A model generated the notes under the pieces. That model searched no databases. It saw only the letters and a program-made list of their open reading frames with translations, and was not told the origin of the DNA. A DNA stretch of 64,000 bases from Bacillus sp. FJAT-27264. Lineage in GTDB: Bacteria; Bacillota; Bacilli; Paenibacillales; Paenibacillaceae. The translations under genes and the position numbers were made by a program. Of this stretch, positions 1 through 7,539 are shown one piece after another (the stretch's first letter is position 1; every line of letters starts with the position of its first letter). The stretch spans positions 514,338 through 578,337 of the forward strand of contig NZ_MAQW01000023.1 of NCBI RefSeq assembly GCF_001682855.1, given 5' to 3'.

Positions 1-1
1 C

Positions 2-481
2 AGTGATGATTTAGAACATTATGACGCAATTGATAACTTTGACATAGCGGACACTAAGGAGCGTGTACTTGAGGATGAAGTGACCAACAAAGTCTATGTA
101 GAACAACTTCTAGTAGATTCTATGTTTACAGATTTTGAAAAAAAGGTCATGGCGTTTGTTATGGAAGAGTCTAACAACACTCAGATCGCTGAGAAGCTTA
201 ACGTCTACCCTATGACTATTAACCGAACTCTTGCTCGTATCCGCCAAAAGATTGAGAGCAAAGAAGCTAACGTGAAGGAAGAGAAAGTCATAGTTGCATC
301 CAAGTATGAACGAGAGATTACTATAATCGCTCAAGAGATTAAGGAACGCAATAACCTCATGTGCATTGAAGACATTACTGAATTACTTGAAGTGTGTGAA
401 TATCCTATCGAGAAATACACGACACGTGTGTTGTATTACATGAGACAAAAAGCCATTCAGAAGTTGGATTTTTGTGTCTGA
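2..481 (+). CDS. Sigma-70 region 4-like phage regulator, 5' end off window
   Basis: The frame is open from the left edge (first full codon at base 2), so this is the C-terminal ~159 residues of a longer protein; the GTG at 80 is probably internal. The segment FTDFEKKVMAFVMEE followed by NTQIAEKLNVYPMTINRTL is a helix-turn-helix of the sigma-70 region 4 / LuxR type, and a second helical stretch around IEDITELLEV may be another DNA-contacting unit. Low GC and AT-ending codons differ from the genes after 1.1 kb, and the next gene is also phage-like. Most likely a phage-encoded sigma-like transcription regulator. The fold is reasonably clear; the exact family is not recognised. Confidence 0.55.
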   Translation, partial: SDDLEHYDAIDNFDIADTKERVLEDEVTNKVYVEQLLVDSMFTDFEKKVMAFVMEESNNTQIAEKLNVYPMTINRTLARIRQKIESKEANVKEEKVIVASKYEREITIIAQEIKERNNLMCIEDITELLEVCEYPIEKYTTRVLYYMRQKAIQKLDFCV

Positions 482-534
482 AACAGAGGGGATAAATCTC
501 GCTCTGTTATCTCAAATTTGAAGGTGAAAGTCAA

Positions 535-813
535 GTGGAACTTACCTTTTATTATAGCGATTCATGCGGGCACTGTCGCCGCTTCTCTAAGACTCTTGAA
601 AAGATTGAAAAAGAACGGCCGCATCTTAAGATCTCTAGGATTGAGTATGAGCGATCCGTACATACGGATGTGAAGTATATTCCTACAGTAGTTGTGAAGC
701 ACGGAGAACGTGAACTAGGGCGTTTCAGTAGTGCTCTAGCAAAGAAAGTGATAGATAACTGGATCAACCAACTGGAAGAATATATTAAAACTCATTTAGA
801 GGATATTAAATAA
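535..813 (+). CDS. Phage-type thioredoxin/glutaredoxin-like protein
   Basis: A 92-residue protein starting at GTG 535, preceded by a GAAGGTGAAAG ribosome site. It begins with a beta strand and the redox motif C11-G-H-C14, then has the cis-proline signature YIPTVVV near residue 50, so it has the compact thioredoxin fold. It probably acts as a dithiol oxidoreductase, perhaps feeding a phage ribonucleotide reductase, though no such gene is visible. It lies 53 bp after the sigma-like gene on the same strand and shares its AT-rich codon use. Its stop TAA overlaps the next ATG (TAATG), so it is coupled to the stump that follows. Confidence 0.7.
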   Translation: MELTFYYSDSCGHCRRFSKTLEKIEKERPHLKISRIEYERSVHTDVKYIPTVVVKHGERELGRFSSALAKKVIDNWINQLEEYIKTHLEDIK

Positions 814-884
814 TGAAACCAAGTTATTTAGTAGATATCGAATCAACCGGACATTTCGTTGTAACCATTATAGAACGGATATAA
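813..884 (+). pseudogene. Truncated phage ORF with DnaQ-like exonuclease start
   Basis: ATG 813 overlaps the preceding stop and opens only 23 codons. Residues 5-13, YLVDIESTG, match the first acidic motif (D-x-E-T-G type) of DEDD 3'-5' exonucleases, but the sequence then runs into unrelated residues and a stop. The simplest reading is the first codons of a phage exonuclease gene cut off by a deletion or integration junction near 850-880. The motif is short, so the assignment is tentative and chance resemblance is possible. Confidence 0.35.
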
Positions 885-1146
885 GCATTAGTGTGGTACT
901 GAATTTTATACGGTGAGCTAACCAGGGGTGACACATCATCTTACCCGTTGGAATTGAGACGTTGACAGAAGCGCAGTAATCAAGAAAAAGTGGCTTACCC
1001 TCATCCTATGCTCGTCATACAGACGGCCGGATGCAGGGTTATTTTGTTTGCAGAGACGCCTTTTTCGTGTCATATTAGTATTAAACTCTTTTCGCAGGCG
1101 GCGCTTTACCGCGTTACGATCTTGCGATTGATCCCGGAGGGAAGGC

Positions 1147-1647
1147 ATGAAGGAAATGAATGATTTGAAGAGGAAAGTGCTGGAACTGCTCAAGGAGGAC
1201 GCACGAAGCTCCACAGCGTTGATGGCGACGCTACTTGGGGCGGAAGAAGCCGATGTAAAGACTGTGATTGAGCAGATGGAACAAGACAATGTTATCGTAA
1301 AATATGCAACGGTCGTCAACTGGGATAAGGTGGATGACGAGCGGGTGACCGCACTGATTGAGGTGCAAATTACGCCGGAGCGGGGCCGCGGTTTCGAGGG
1401 CATCGCCGAGCGGATCTACCTGTACCCGCAGGTGAAATCCGTCTATCTGATGTCTGGCGCATACGATCTGCTGGTGGAAGTGGAAGGCCGCAATCTGCGT
1501 GAAGTCGCAAATTTCGTATCCGAGAAGCTGTCGCCGATCGATTCTGTACTCTCTACCAAAACTAACTTTACACTCAAAAAATACAAACAGGACGGGATCA
1601 TCTTCGAGGAGCATGAGGAAGACAACCGTCTGATGATCTCTCCGTAA
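1147..1647 (+). CDS. alaR: Lrp/AsnC family regulator, AlaR-like
   Basis: A 166-residue Lrp/AsnC-type regulator. The N-terminal ~60 residues (LKRKVLELLKEDARSS, ALMATLLGAEEADVKTVIEQME) form the winged helix-turn-helix, and residues ~75-150 (VTALIEVQITPERGRGFEGIAERI, SVYLMSGAYDLLVEVEG) form the RAM effector-binding domain. GGAGGG lies 6 bp before ATG 1147. It is 14 bp upstream of an aminotransferase gene, the same order as yugG-yugH (alaR-alaT) of Bacillus subtilis, where the regulator controls an alanine transaminase. Symbol assigned by this synteny and family, not by alignment. Confidence 0.8.
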   Translation: MKEMNDLKRKVLELLKEDARSSTALMATLLGAEEADVKTVIEQMEQDNVIVKYATVVNWDKVDDERVTALIEVQITPERGRGFEGIAERIYLYPQVKSVYLMSGAYDLLVEVEGRNLREVANFVSEKLSPIDSVLSTKTNFTLKKYKQDGIIFEEHEEDNRLMISP

Positions 1648-1661
1648 AGGAAGAATGCCAT

Positions 1662-2882
1662 ATGATCACGAACAATACTCAACCTAACGGAGACACCGGC
1701 AAGTCTATGAATTCCTATTTGGCCCCACTGGTCCGGGAGATTCAGCCATCAGGCATCCGCAAATTTTTTGATTTGGCAGCTGGCAGCAAGGACATTATCT
1801 CGCTCGGGGTCGGTGAACCTGATTTCAAGACTCCTTGGCATGTCCGGGAAGCTTGCGTATATTCATTGGAAAAAGGCTTTACCGGTTATACCTCTAACGC
1901 AGGCATGCCTGAGTTGCGGGAGGGAATTGCCAACTATCTGCATAACCGTTTTGCAGTAGATTACAATCCGGCTGACGAAATCATTGCCACAGTAGGGGGA
2001 AGCGAGGCGATTGACCTTGCCCTGCGCGCTCTGATCTCCCCTGGCGACGAGATTCTGATCCCGGAGCCGTGTTATATTTCATATTCTCCTATAACTGCCA
2101 TTGGTGGGGGCATTCCCGTTGGCATTGAGACCTTTGGTGAGCATAACTTCAAGCTGACTGCGGAAGGGCTGGAAGCCAAGATCACACCGCGTTCTAAAGT
2201 GCTGATCCTGTGCTATCCAAGCAATCCGACGGGTGCGATTATGACACGCGAGGACTGGGAGCCTATTGCTAAAGTCGTGGAAAAGCATGATCTCATCGTG
2301 ATTTCTGATGAAATCTATGCGGAACTGACCTACGGCAGCAACCATGTAAGCTTCCCGTCGCTGCCAGGGATGAAAGACCGCACGATTCTCGTTAGCGGTT
2401 TCTCCAAAGCCTTTGCTATGACAGGCTGGCGTATGGGTTACGCCTGCGGGCATCCTGAGCTCATCTCCGCCATGCTGAAGATTCATCAGTACACAGTGAT
2501 GTGCGCGCCTTCCATGGGGCAGGTGGCTGCGCTAGAGGCACTGACCAACGGGCTTGAGGAGAAGGATCGGATGACCGATTCCTATAACCAACGGCGTCGT
2601 CTGACCGTGAAGGGCCTGCGGGATGCCGGGCTGGAATGTCATGAGCCGCAGGGGGCGTTTTACGCTTTTCCAAGCATCCGCCATACCGGTCTGAGTTCTG
2701 ATGAATTCGCCCAGCGGCTGCTTCGTGAGAGTAAGGTCGCTGCGGTTCCGGGCAGTGTGTTCGGTCTGGGTGGCGAGGGCTATCTGCGCTGCTCGTATGC
2801 GACTTCGGTGTCGCAGCTGAATGAGGCCATCGAACGCATTGGAGCCTTTGTCACCAAGCTCGAAAGGGAAAGAACGGAATAA
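1662..2882 (+). CDS. alaT: Class I/II PLP aminotransferase, AlaT-like
   Basis: A 406-residue fold-type I aminotransferase. It shows the N-terminal SLGVGEPDF motif, the substrate-loop region SNAGMPELREGIA, the PSNPTGA motif near residue 187, SDEIYAEL and the PLP lysine K249 in SGFSKAFAMTGWRMGY; the C-terminal LRCSYATS arginine should bind the substrate carboxylate. Length and motifs fit the AlaT/PatA/YugH group. The 14-bp gap to the Lrp-type gene suggests one operon, so transamination between alanine and glutamate is the likely role; other amino acids cannot be excluded. Confidence 0.85.
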   Translation: MITNNTQPNGDTGKSMNSYLAPLVREIQPSGIRKFFDLAAGSKDIISLGVGEPDFKTPWHVREACVYSLEKGFTGYTSNAGMPELREGIANYLHNRFAVDYNPADEIIATVGGSEAIDLALRALISPGDEILIPEPCYISYSPITAIGGGIPVGIETFGEHNFKLTAEGLEAKITPRSKVLILCYPSNPTGAIMTREDWEPIAKVVEKHDLIVISDEIYAELTYGSNHVSFPSLPGMKDRTILVSGFSKAFAMTGWRMGYACGHPELISAMLKIHQYTVMCAPSMGQVAALEALTNGLEEKDRMTDSYNQRRRLTVKGLRDAGLECHEPQGAFYAFPSIRHTGLSSDEFAQRLLRESKVAAVPGSVFGLGGEGYLRCSYATSVSQLNEAIERIGAFVTKLERERTE

Positions 2883-2913
2883 AGAGTAAAATTTATGAAA
2901 AGAGTCTAGTAAA

Positions 2914-2949
2914 TCTCTCAATTGCATGGTATAATTTTACTTTGAGAGA
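2914..2949 (+). promoter_or_regulatory. Extended -10 promoter inside an inverted repeat
   Basis: TATAAT at 2930-2935 is preceded by TG at 2927-2928 (extended -10). It lies inside an inverted repeat with arms TCTCTCAA (2914-2921) and TTGAGAGA (2942-2949) separated by 20 bp. The only downstream gene is the Spo0E-like one, 128 bp away. The arms look like an operator, but no regulator is identified. Confidence 0.5.
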
Positions 2950-3076
2950 GTAAGTGTAGCCTTTAATGACAGTTGGAGGTCAACGTTGCTCTGGAAACGA
3001 AGCGGATGCTTTCTAGCCGGTTGTTTCGATGCTATTTTTTAGCAGACGCTCAACAAGATTTTTAGGAGGTATGATT

Positions 3077-3328
3077 GTGCTCAGTGCCGATTATTACTTA
3101 CCTTCCTATGGCGGGGAATGTTTTTCAGGAAGCGGGAAACGGCCCCTTAAGGGCGATGCTTCTGTACGCAGGCTCTCTTTGGAAGATGAAATTCGGGTAT
3201 TACGCACCAAGATGGAGCAGCTTTTTTTGCAGGAGAAATCGTTCACCTCGGACAACGTCATTGAAATCAGCATTATGCTGGATCTAAAGATAAATGAATA
3301 TATGAAGGTACGTCCCTGTAGAAGATAA
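3077..3328 (+). CDS. Spo0E-like aspartyl-phosphate phosphatase
   Basis: A protein of about 83 residues. AGGAGGT at 3064-3070 abuts ATG 3071 with no spacing, so GTG 3077, six bases further on, is the better start. The C-terminal half has the two-helix Spo0E pattern: EIRVLRTKMEQLF, then VIEISIMLDLKINEYMK, in which SIMLD matches the SQELD-type catalytic signature. Spo0E proteins remove phosphate from Spo0A~P and delay sporulation. The first ~40 residues are poorly conserved. It stands alone, between its own promoter and an intrinsic terminator. Confidence 0.8.
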   Translation: MLSADYYLPSYGGECFSGSGKRPLKGDASVRRLSLEDEIRVLRTKMEQLFLQEKSFTSDNVIEISIMLDLKINEYMKVRPCRR

Positions 3329-3347
3329 TCGCCTGGGACGCAGCTCG

Positions 3348-3373
3348 GAGGGCCTATTTAGGCCCTCTTTTTT
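3348..3373 (+). terminator. Intrinsic terminator after spo0E-like gene
   Basis: GAGGGCC (3348-3354), loop TATTTA, GGCCCTC (3361-3367), then six T. Confidence 0.9.
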
Positions 3374-3507
3374 ATGCTGATGAAGAGGCTTATCTTGGGT
3401 GTGTTGCTTGATATTATACATAGCCATGGAAACAATTGGCACAAAACTTCTGGAACCGGTCTGAGTACAAACACTTGAATCTATCAATCACCCGAGGTGA
3501 AGACAAC

Positions 3508-4542
3508 ATGAAGAGAACTAGACAAGCGGCACTGCTTCTGCTGCTCGCACCGCTGCTATACTCAGCTCCGGCACATGCCGATTCCGCACCTGTCAACCAG
3601 GAGACGGCCATCTATTTGGATGGACGGCCCCTTCAATTCGGTGTTCAGCCGTTGTTTGTGAATGATACGGTCCTTGTGCCGATGCGTAAGCTGTTTGAGG
3701 AGCAGGGAGCCAAGCTTTCCTGGGATAATCAAGCCAAATCGGTGACAGCGATTAAGGGAGATACTGTGTTGACTTATCGGATCGGGGATGGGGCTGCTTA
3801 TACGAATGGTAAGCCGGTCACCCTAACCGTGCCGGGGCAGATCGTCGCCGGAAACACGCTGATGCCGCTGCGCTATTTTAGTGAGGCGCTGGGCAATCAA
3901 GTGAAGTGGGACCCGGTTAGTCATGAAATCCGTATTCAATCAGCCGAAGAGTACAACACCAAGATTGTGAATGCCGTTAACCTACGTAACGTGCCGGATT
4001 CGGGAACAGACTCCAGTGTTATTGAATCGCTACCGGCTGGAGAGAAGGTTCAGGTTCTTGAGGAGACCGATGCCCTATGGCTGAAAGTACGCACAGAGGA
4101 CAATAAGACAGGTTATATCTCTGCAAAACCGGGCTTTAGTGACTACACCAGTCCTTCCCTTGCGGAACTGCAAGGAAATGCTTTGCTGGCGTATGGAGAG
4201 AAGTTTCTAGGAACACCTTATGAGTTCGGCGCTTCTCCGGATCAGACACGTACCTTCGATTGTTCTTCTTTTGTCGGTCGGGTGTTCAAGGAGGTTCTGT
4301 CCATTGATCTGGCGCGTGTCTCCTACAATCAGGCCAAAGAGGGCAAGGAAGTCAGTATCGGAGACCTGCGTAAGGGTGATCTGCTGTTCTTCAATGCGCG
4401 CGGACTAAATATTGGGCATGTCGCCATTTATGCCGGAAACAACCGGATTCTCCACACCTATTCGAAGGAACAGGGCGTTCACTACGAAACCTTGGACAGC
4501 AAGTGGATGAAGCGTTTTGTGACGGCCCGCAGAGTATTTTAG
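3508..4542 (+). CDS. Secreted NlpC/P60 hydrolase with stalk and SH3 domains
   Basis: Start at ATG 3508 behind GAGGTGAAG gives a 344-residue protein with a classical signal peptide (MKRTR, hydrophobic core, APAHA cleavage). Residues ~33-145 are a copper-amine-oxidase N-terminal-like stalk domain (VLVPMRKLFEEQGAKLSWD, TLMPLRYFSEALGNQVKWD). Residues ~155-210 are a bacterial SH3 domain (VNLRNVPDSGTD). Residues ~225-344 are NlpC/P60, with catalytic Cys in FDCSSFVGRVF, His in NIGHVAIYAGN and a second His in ILHTYSKE. It should cleave D-Glu-diaminopimelate bonds in peptidoglycan stem peptides outside the cell. Single gene, no partner visible. Confidence 0.88.
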   Translation: MKRTRQAALLLLLAPLLYSAPAHADSAPVNQETAIYLDGRPLQFGVQPLFVNDTVLVPMRKLFEEQGAKLSWDNQAKSVTAIKGDTVLTYRIGDGAAYTNGKPVTLTVPGQIVAGNTLMPLRYFSEALGNQVKWDPVSHEIRIQSAEEYNTKIVNAVNLRNVPDSGTDSSVIESLPAGEKVQVLEETDALWLKVRTEDNKTGYISAKPGFSDYTSPSLAELQGNALLAYGEKFLGTPYEFGASPDQTRTFDCSSFVGRVFKEVLSIDLARVSYNQAKEGKEVSIGDLRKGDLLFFNARGLNIGHVAIYAGNNRILHTYSKEQGVHYETLDSKWMKRFVTARRVF

Positions 4543-4599
4543 GGTGTACTTTGATCCAGTAATACAAGGTGTGAGGTTATGAATGACAAAATAACAATA

Positions 4600-4628
4600 T
4601 TGATACCCTATAATTGTTGTGCTATGGT
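4600..4628 (+). promoter_or_regulatory. Sigma-A-type promoter for the TetR gene
   Basis: TTGATA (4600-4605), 17-bp spacer, TATGGT (4623-4628), about 40 bp before the TetR start. Confidence 0.5.
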
Positions 4629-4667
4629 ATTCGTAAAGCAAGCAAGGGGGTAGAGAAGGCATAGCGA

Positions 4668-5303
4668 ATGCTGCGGGCCCTTTTGTCCGGTATTTGTGTA
4701 ACTTCGATCAATATGAAAAATGAACAAGCGTTAACCAAAGAAATGATTCTGGATGCAGCAGAGAGCGTGCTGCGCCGGTTTGGTCCTGATAAAAGCTCGG
4801 TAGTAGATGTTGCCCGTGTACTATCGGTCAGCCATGGAACGATCTACCGTCATTTTCCCAGCAAAGCGGTTTTGCGGGCAGCGGTAACAGAGCGGTGGCT
4901 GCACCGAATCTCTGATCCGCTGCAGGTAATAGCGGAGGAGAAGGGCGGTAGTACGGCCCAGCGGCTGAGACAATGGTTTCTGGTCCTGTCGCAGAGTAAG
5001 CTGGCTTACGCTGTAGAAGATCCGGAGATGTTCGCTATGTATACGGCGGTTACGCTGGAGACTGCGGATGTCATCTCGGAACATGTGGACTGCCTGATCT
5101 CCCAAATCGCTCAGATCATGGAGCAGGGGATAAAGCAGGGAGAGCTGAAGCCGGGACAGCCTGAGGTAAAGGCGAGAGCGCTGTTTATTGCGATGGCTCA
5201 TTTTAATCACCCCGCCCATGCCTACGAATGGTCCGAGACCACGCTCGGCCAGGATTTTGACTCCGTATGGAGTTTGCTGGTTGAAGGGATTAAAGCTCCT
5301 TAA
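4668..5303 (+). CDS. TetR/AcrR family regulator
   Basis: A 211-residue TetR-type repressor. The N-terminal DNA-binding domain reads MILDAAESVLRRFG, then VVDVARVLSVSHGTIYRHFPSK, the canonical helix-turn-helix with the IYRHF signature. The rest is an all-helical ligand-binding and dimer domain. ATG 4668 is used here; ATG 4713 (MKNEQALTKE) is an alternative that would remove 15 poorly conserved residues. Two short-chain dehydrogenase genes follow on the same strand, and a 19-bp near-palindrome overlaps the promoter of the second (6560-6578), which makes these genes plausible targets. The ligand is unknown. Confidence 0.85.
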   Translation: MLRALLSGICVTSINMKNEQALTKEMILDAAESVLRRFGPDKSSVVDVARVLSVSHGTIYRHFPSKAVLRAAVTERWLHRISDPLQVIAEEKGGSTAQRLRQWFLVLSQSKLAYAVEDPEMFAMYTAVTLETADVISEHVDCLISQIAQIMEQGIKQGELKPGQPEVKARALFIAMAHFNHPAHAYEWSETTLGQDFDSVWSLLVEGIKAP

Positions 5304-5338
5304 TTCAATAAGCTAAAGGTAATGTGTCACAAGATTAG

Positions 5339-5386
5339 AGGGAAGTACTACTGATGAAATTCCATCAGCGGTGCTTCCCTTTTTTT
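5339..5386 (+). terminator. Intrinsic terminator after TetR gene
   Basis: AGGGAAG (5339-5345) pairs with CTTCCCT (5374-5380); an inner hairpin CTGATG/CATCAG is nested inside; seven T follow. Confidence 0.85.
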
Positions 5387-5437
5387 CGATGGAAAATAGA
5401 AAAGAAAAATAAAATGACAAAAATATAAAATTGTAAG

Positions 5438-5466
5438 TTGATTATTGATATTTGTTATTATATAAT
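5438..5466 (+). promoter_or_regulatory. Sigma-A-type promoter for first SDR gene
   Basis: TTGATT (5438-5443), 17-bp spacer, TATAAT (5461-5466) in an AT-rich gap of about 300 bp. The 16 bases ending at the -35 (5428-5443) recur at 7448-7463 upstream of the lipoprotein gene. Apart from the terminator nothing else stands out in the gap. Confidence 0.6.
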
Positions 5467-5606
5467 CAATTCACCGGACGGATGCAGCACAGAATTCTAT
5501 TGGGCTCATACGCCAACAAAATCTTAAGGAGATGCATAGCAGCGAAGAAACGTGCCGACATTATGAAGATCGGACTGGTAATCAATCCATTTTAAGGAGT
5601 GACAAC

Positions 5607-6515
5607 ATGAATCAAACTCACAAATCAGTTATTCTCGTCACAGGTGCTTCTACTGGAATAGGCAACTTGTCCGCCCGCACTTTGGCGGCCGCAGGACATA
5701 TCGTATATGCCAGCATGCGCGATGTTGAAGGGCGGAACGCCCCCCGGGCCAAGGAACTGCACGATTATGCAGCGGAGAACGGATTAAGCCTCAAGGCTCT
5801 GGAGCTGGATGTTCTCTCTCAGGAATCGGCAGATCGTGCGGTGCAGGTCATTGTGAAAGAGCAGGGCGTTTTGGATGTAGTCATGCATAATGCTGGTCAC
5901 CTAGTAGTTGGCGTGACTGAGGCTTTTTCTCCGGAAGAAATGGCTAAGGTATATGACACCAATGTTCTCGGGACACAGCGGGTGAACCGGGCGGCTCTGC
6001 CATATATGAGAGCACAGGAATCGGGTCTGCTGCTTTGGATCAGCAGCACTACCGTTCGCGGCGGCTTCCCGCCGTTCCTTGGACCTTATGTGGCTGCCAA
6101 AGCGGCTATGGATTCACTTGCCCAGACGATGGCATATGAAGTCGCTCCTTTCGGGATCGAGACTTCTTTCGTAGTACCCGGTGCCTTCACGAAAGGAACT
6201 GCGCATTTTCCGAATGCTACCCCTCCAGCTGATGGAGAGACTTCAGCAGCTTACGCAAGAATTAACGGACTGCTCGATGAGGTTGGAGACAGGCTAAGCG
6301 CGCTTACACCTGATGACGCCGATCCACAAGCTGTAGCGGATGAAGTGGCCCGTATTGTCAGCCTGCCTGCTGGCCAACGTCCTGCACGATCTGTTATCGA
6401 CTTTGTCGGTGACGGTGCCGCTGAAGTAACGGAGCTTTCGGAGAAACTGCGGATTGAATTTTTGGAGCGGATTGGACTCGGCGGTTTGTTAGAAGCTGCT
6501 GTAACTATTGATTAA
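5607..6515 (+). CDS. Short-chain dehydrogenase/reductase
   Basis: ATG 5607 follows AAGGAG, giving 302 residues; earlier in-frame starts lack a ribosome site. It is a classical SDR: nucleotide-binding TGASTGIG at residues ~12-19, HNAG near 92-95, catalytic Ser in ISSTT, and Y161-x3-K165 in PYVAAKAA. A longer C-terminal part (residues ~200-302) after the catalytic motif resembles SDRs that act on lipids, steroids or ketones. It probably reduces a carbonyl with NAD(P)H; the substrate is unknown. It lies between a TetR gene and a second SDR gene and may belong to a TetR-controlled detoxification set. Confidence 0.85.
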   Translation: MNQTHKSVILVTGASTGIGNLSARTLAAAGHIVYASMRDVEGRNAPRAKELHDYAAENGLSLKALELDVLSQESADRAVQVIVKEQGVLDVVMHNAGHLVVGVTEAFSPEEMAKVYDTNVLGTQRVNRAALPYMRAQESGLLLWISSTTVRGGFPPFLGPYVAAKAAMDSLAQTMAYEVAPFGIETSFVVPGAFTKGTAHFPNATPPADGETSAAYARINGLLDEVGDRLSALTPDDADPQAVADEVARIVSLPAGQRPARSVIDFVGDGAAEVTELSEKLRIEFLERIGLGGLLEAAVTID

Positions 6516-6559
6516 ATCTATATATTGGATGGTATGTTACTTTCTTTTGTTCGGCTTAT

Positions 6560-6578
6560 ATAGTACAACTTGTTCTAT
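6560..6578. promoter_or_regulatory. Operator-like palindrome overlapping a -10
   Basis: A 19-bp near-perfect palindrome: ATAGTACAA, central C, TTGTTCTAT, with eight of nine pairs matching. It overlaps TATAGT, the best -10 for the second SDR gene (ATG 6605). Size and symmetry fit a TetR-type operator. Confidence 0.5.
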
Positions 6579-6604
6579 TAAAAAAATCATTGGAGGTTAT
6601 TAAC

Positions 6605-7348
6605 ATGGGAAACAATCTTTCTGGTAAAGTGGCAGTCGTAACAGGATCATCGAGAGGCATCGGCCGTGAAATTGCAGAGGAACTGGCCCGGAACGGGGCA
6701 AAGGTTGTAGTGAATTACAGCAGCAGCCCGGATAAAGCGGAAGAGGTTGTTTCCGGAATTAAGCAAAACGGCGGAGAGGCTGTAGCCATTCAGGCGGATA
6801 TTAGCAGTGTAGCCCAGTTGGAGAAGCTGTTTGAAGAAACAGTGAAGGCTTTTGGCGCCTTGGATATTCTGGTGAACAATGCTGGTGTAATGATGACCAA
6901 GCCGCTTGCGGCAGTCACTGAGGAGGATTTTGACAAGCAGTTCAGCATCAATGTGAAAGGAACCTTCTTTGCTATCCAGCAAGCGGTCAAACACATGGGT
7001 CAGGGCGGCCGGATCATCAATTTCTCCACTTCCGTCGCTGGTGTAATGTTCCCGACGTACAGCGTTTATGCAGGCAGCAAAGGTGCTGTTGAGCAGTTTA
7101 CCCGCCAACTGGCGAAGGAGCTTGGACCTAAGGGAATCACCATTAACGCCGTCGCACCGGGTCCTGTGAACACCGAGCTGTTCACTGTGGGTAAATCGGA
7201 GGAGCAGATTGACGGTATTCGTAAAATGAATGCTTTCGGACGTCTGGGAGAGCCGGAGGACATCGCAGGGGCGGTTGTATTCCTGGCCAGCGACGCATCC
7301 GGTTGGGTGACCGGCCAGACATTGCGTGTCAACGGTGGAATGGTATAA
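6605..7348 (+). CDS. SDR oxidoreductase, FabG-like
   Basis: ATG 6605 sits 8 bp after GGAGG, giving 247 residues, the usual length for the FabG/glucose dehydrogenase group. Motifs are TGSSRGIG (residues ~14-21), NNAGV (~91-95), catalytic Ser in FSTSVAG, Y155-x3-K159 in VYAGSKGA and the C-terminal VTGQTLRVNGGMV. It should be an NADPH-dependent carbonyl reductase. It has its own promoter with an operator-like palindrome, so it is probably co-regulated with the upstream SDR rather than strictly in one operon. A dedicated fatty-acid role is unlikely without other fab genes nearby. Confidence 0.87.
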   Translation: MGNNLSGKVAVVTGSSRGIGREIAEELARNGAKVVVNYSSSPDKAEEVVSGIKQNGGEAVAIQADISSVAQLEKLFEETVKAFGALDILVNNAGVMMTKPLAAVTEEDFDKQFSINVKGTFFAIQQAVKHMGQGGRIINFSTSVAGVMFPTYSVYAGSKGAVEQFTRQLAKELGPKGITINAVAPGPVNTELFTVGKSEEQIDGIRKMNAFGRLGEPEDIAGAVVFLASDASGWVTGQTLRVNGGMV

Positions 7349-7377
7349 AAGATAGGATTTCTATTTGCAGAATTGAA

Positions 7378-7419
7378 AACAAGCAACGAGCCATGGTCCA
7401 TGGCTCGTTGCTTGTTTTT
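7378..7419 (+). terminator. Intrinsic terminator, 19-bp perfect arms
   Basis: AACAAGCAACGAGCCATGG (7378-7396) pairs exactly with 7398-7416, followed by a T run. Unusually long for an intrinsic terminator. Confidence 0.9.
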
Positions 7420-7481
7420 GCTTCTCTGGAGTGCCTAATACAACCAGAAATTGTAAGTTGATTTCTATATATTTGCCTTCT

Positions 7482-7510
7482 TTGCGCAAGTGCGTTTAAA
7501 CTGTTATTAT
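7482..7510 (+). promoter_or_regulatory. Sigma-A-type promoter for lipoprotein gene
   Basis: TTGCGC (7482-7487), 17-bp spacer, TATTAT (7505-7510), 29 bp before the TTG start. Confidence 0.45.
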
Positions 7511-7539
7511 GTGATTTTTAGGACTAAGGGGGAAGCGGA

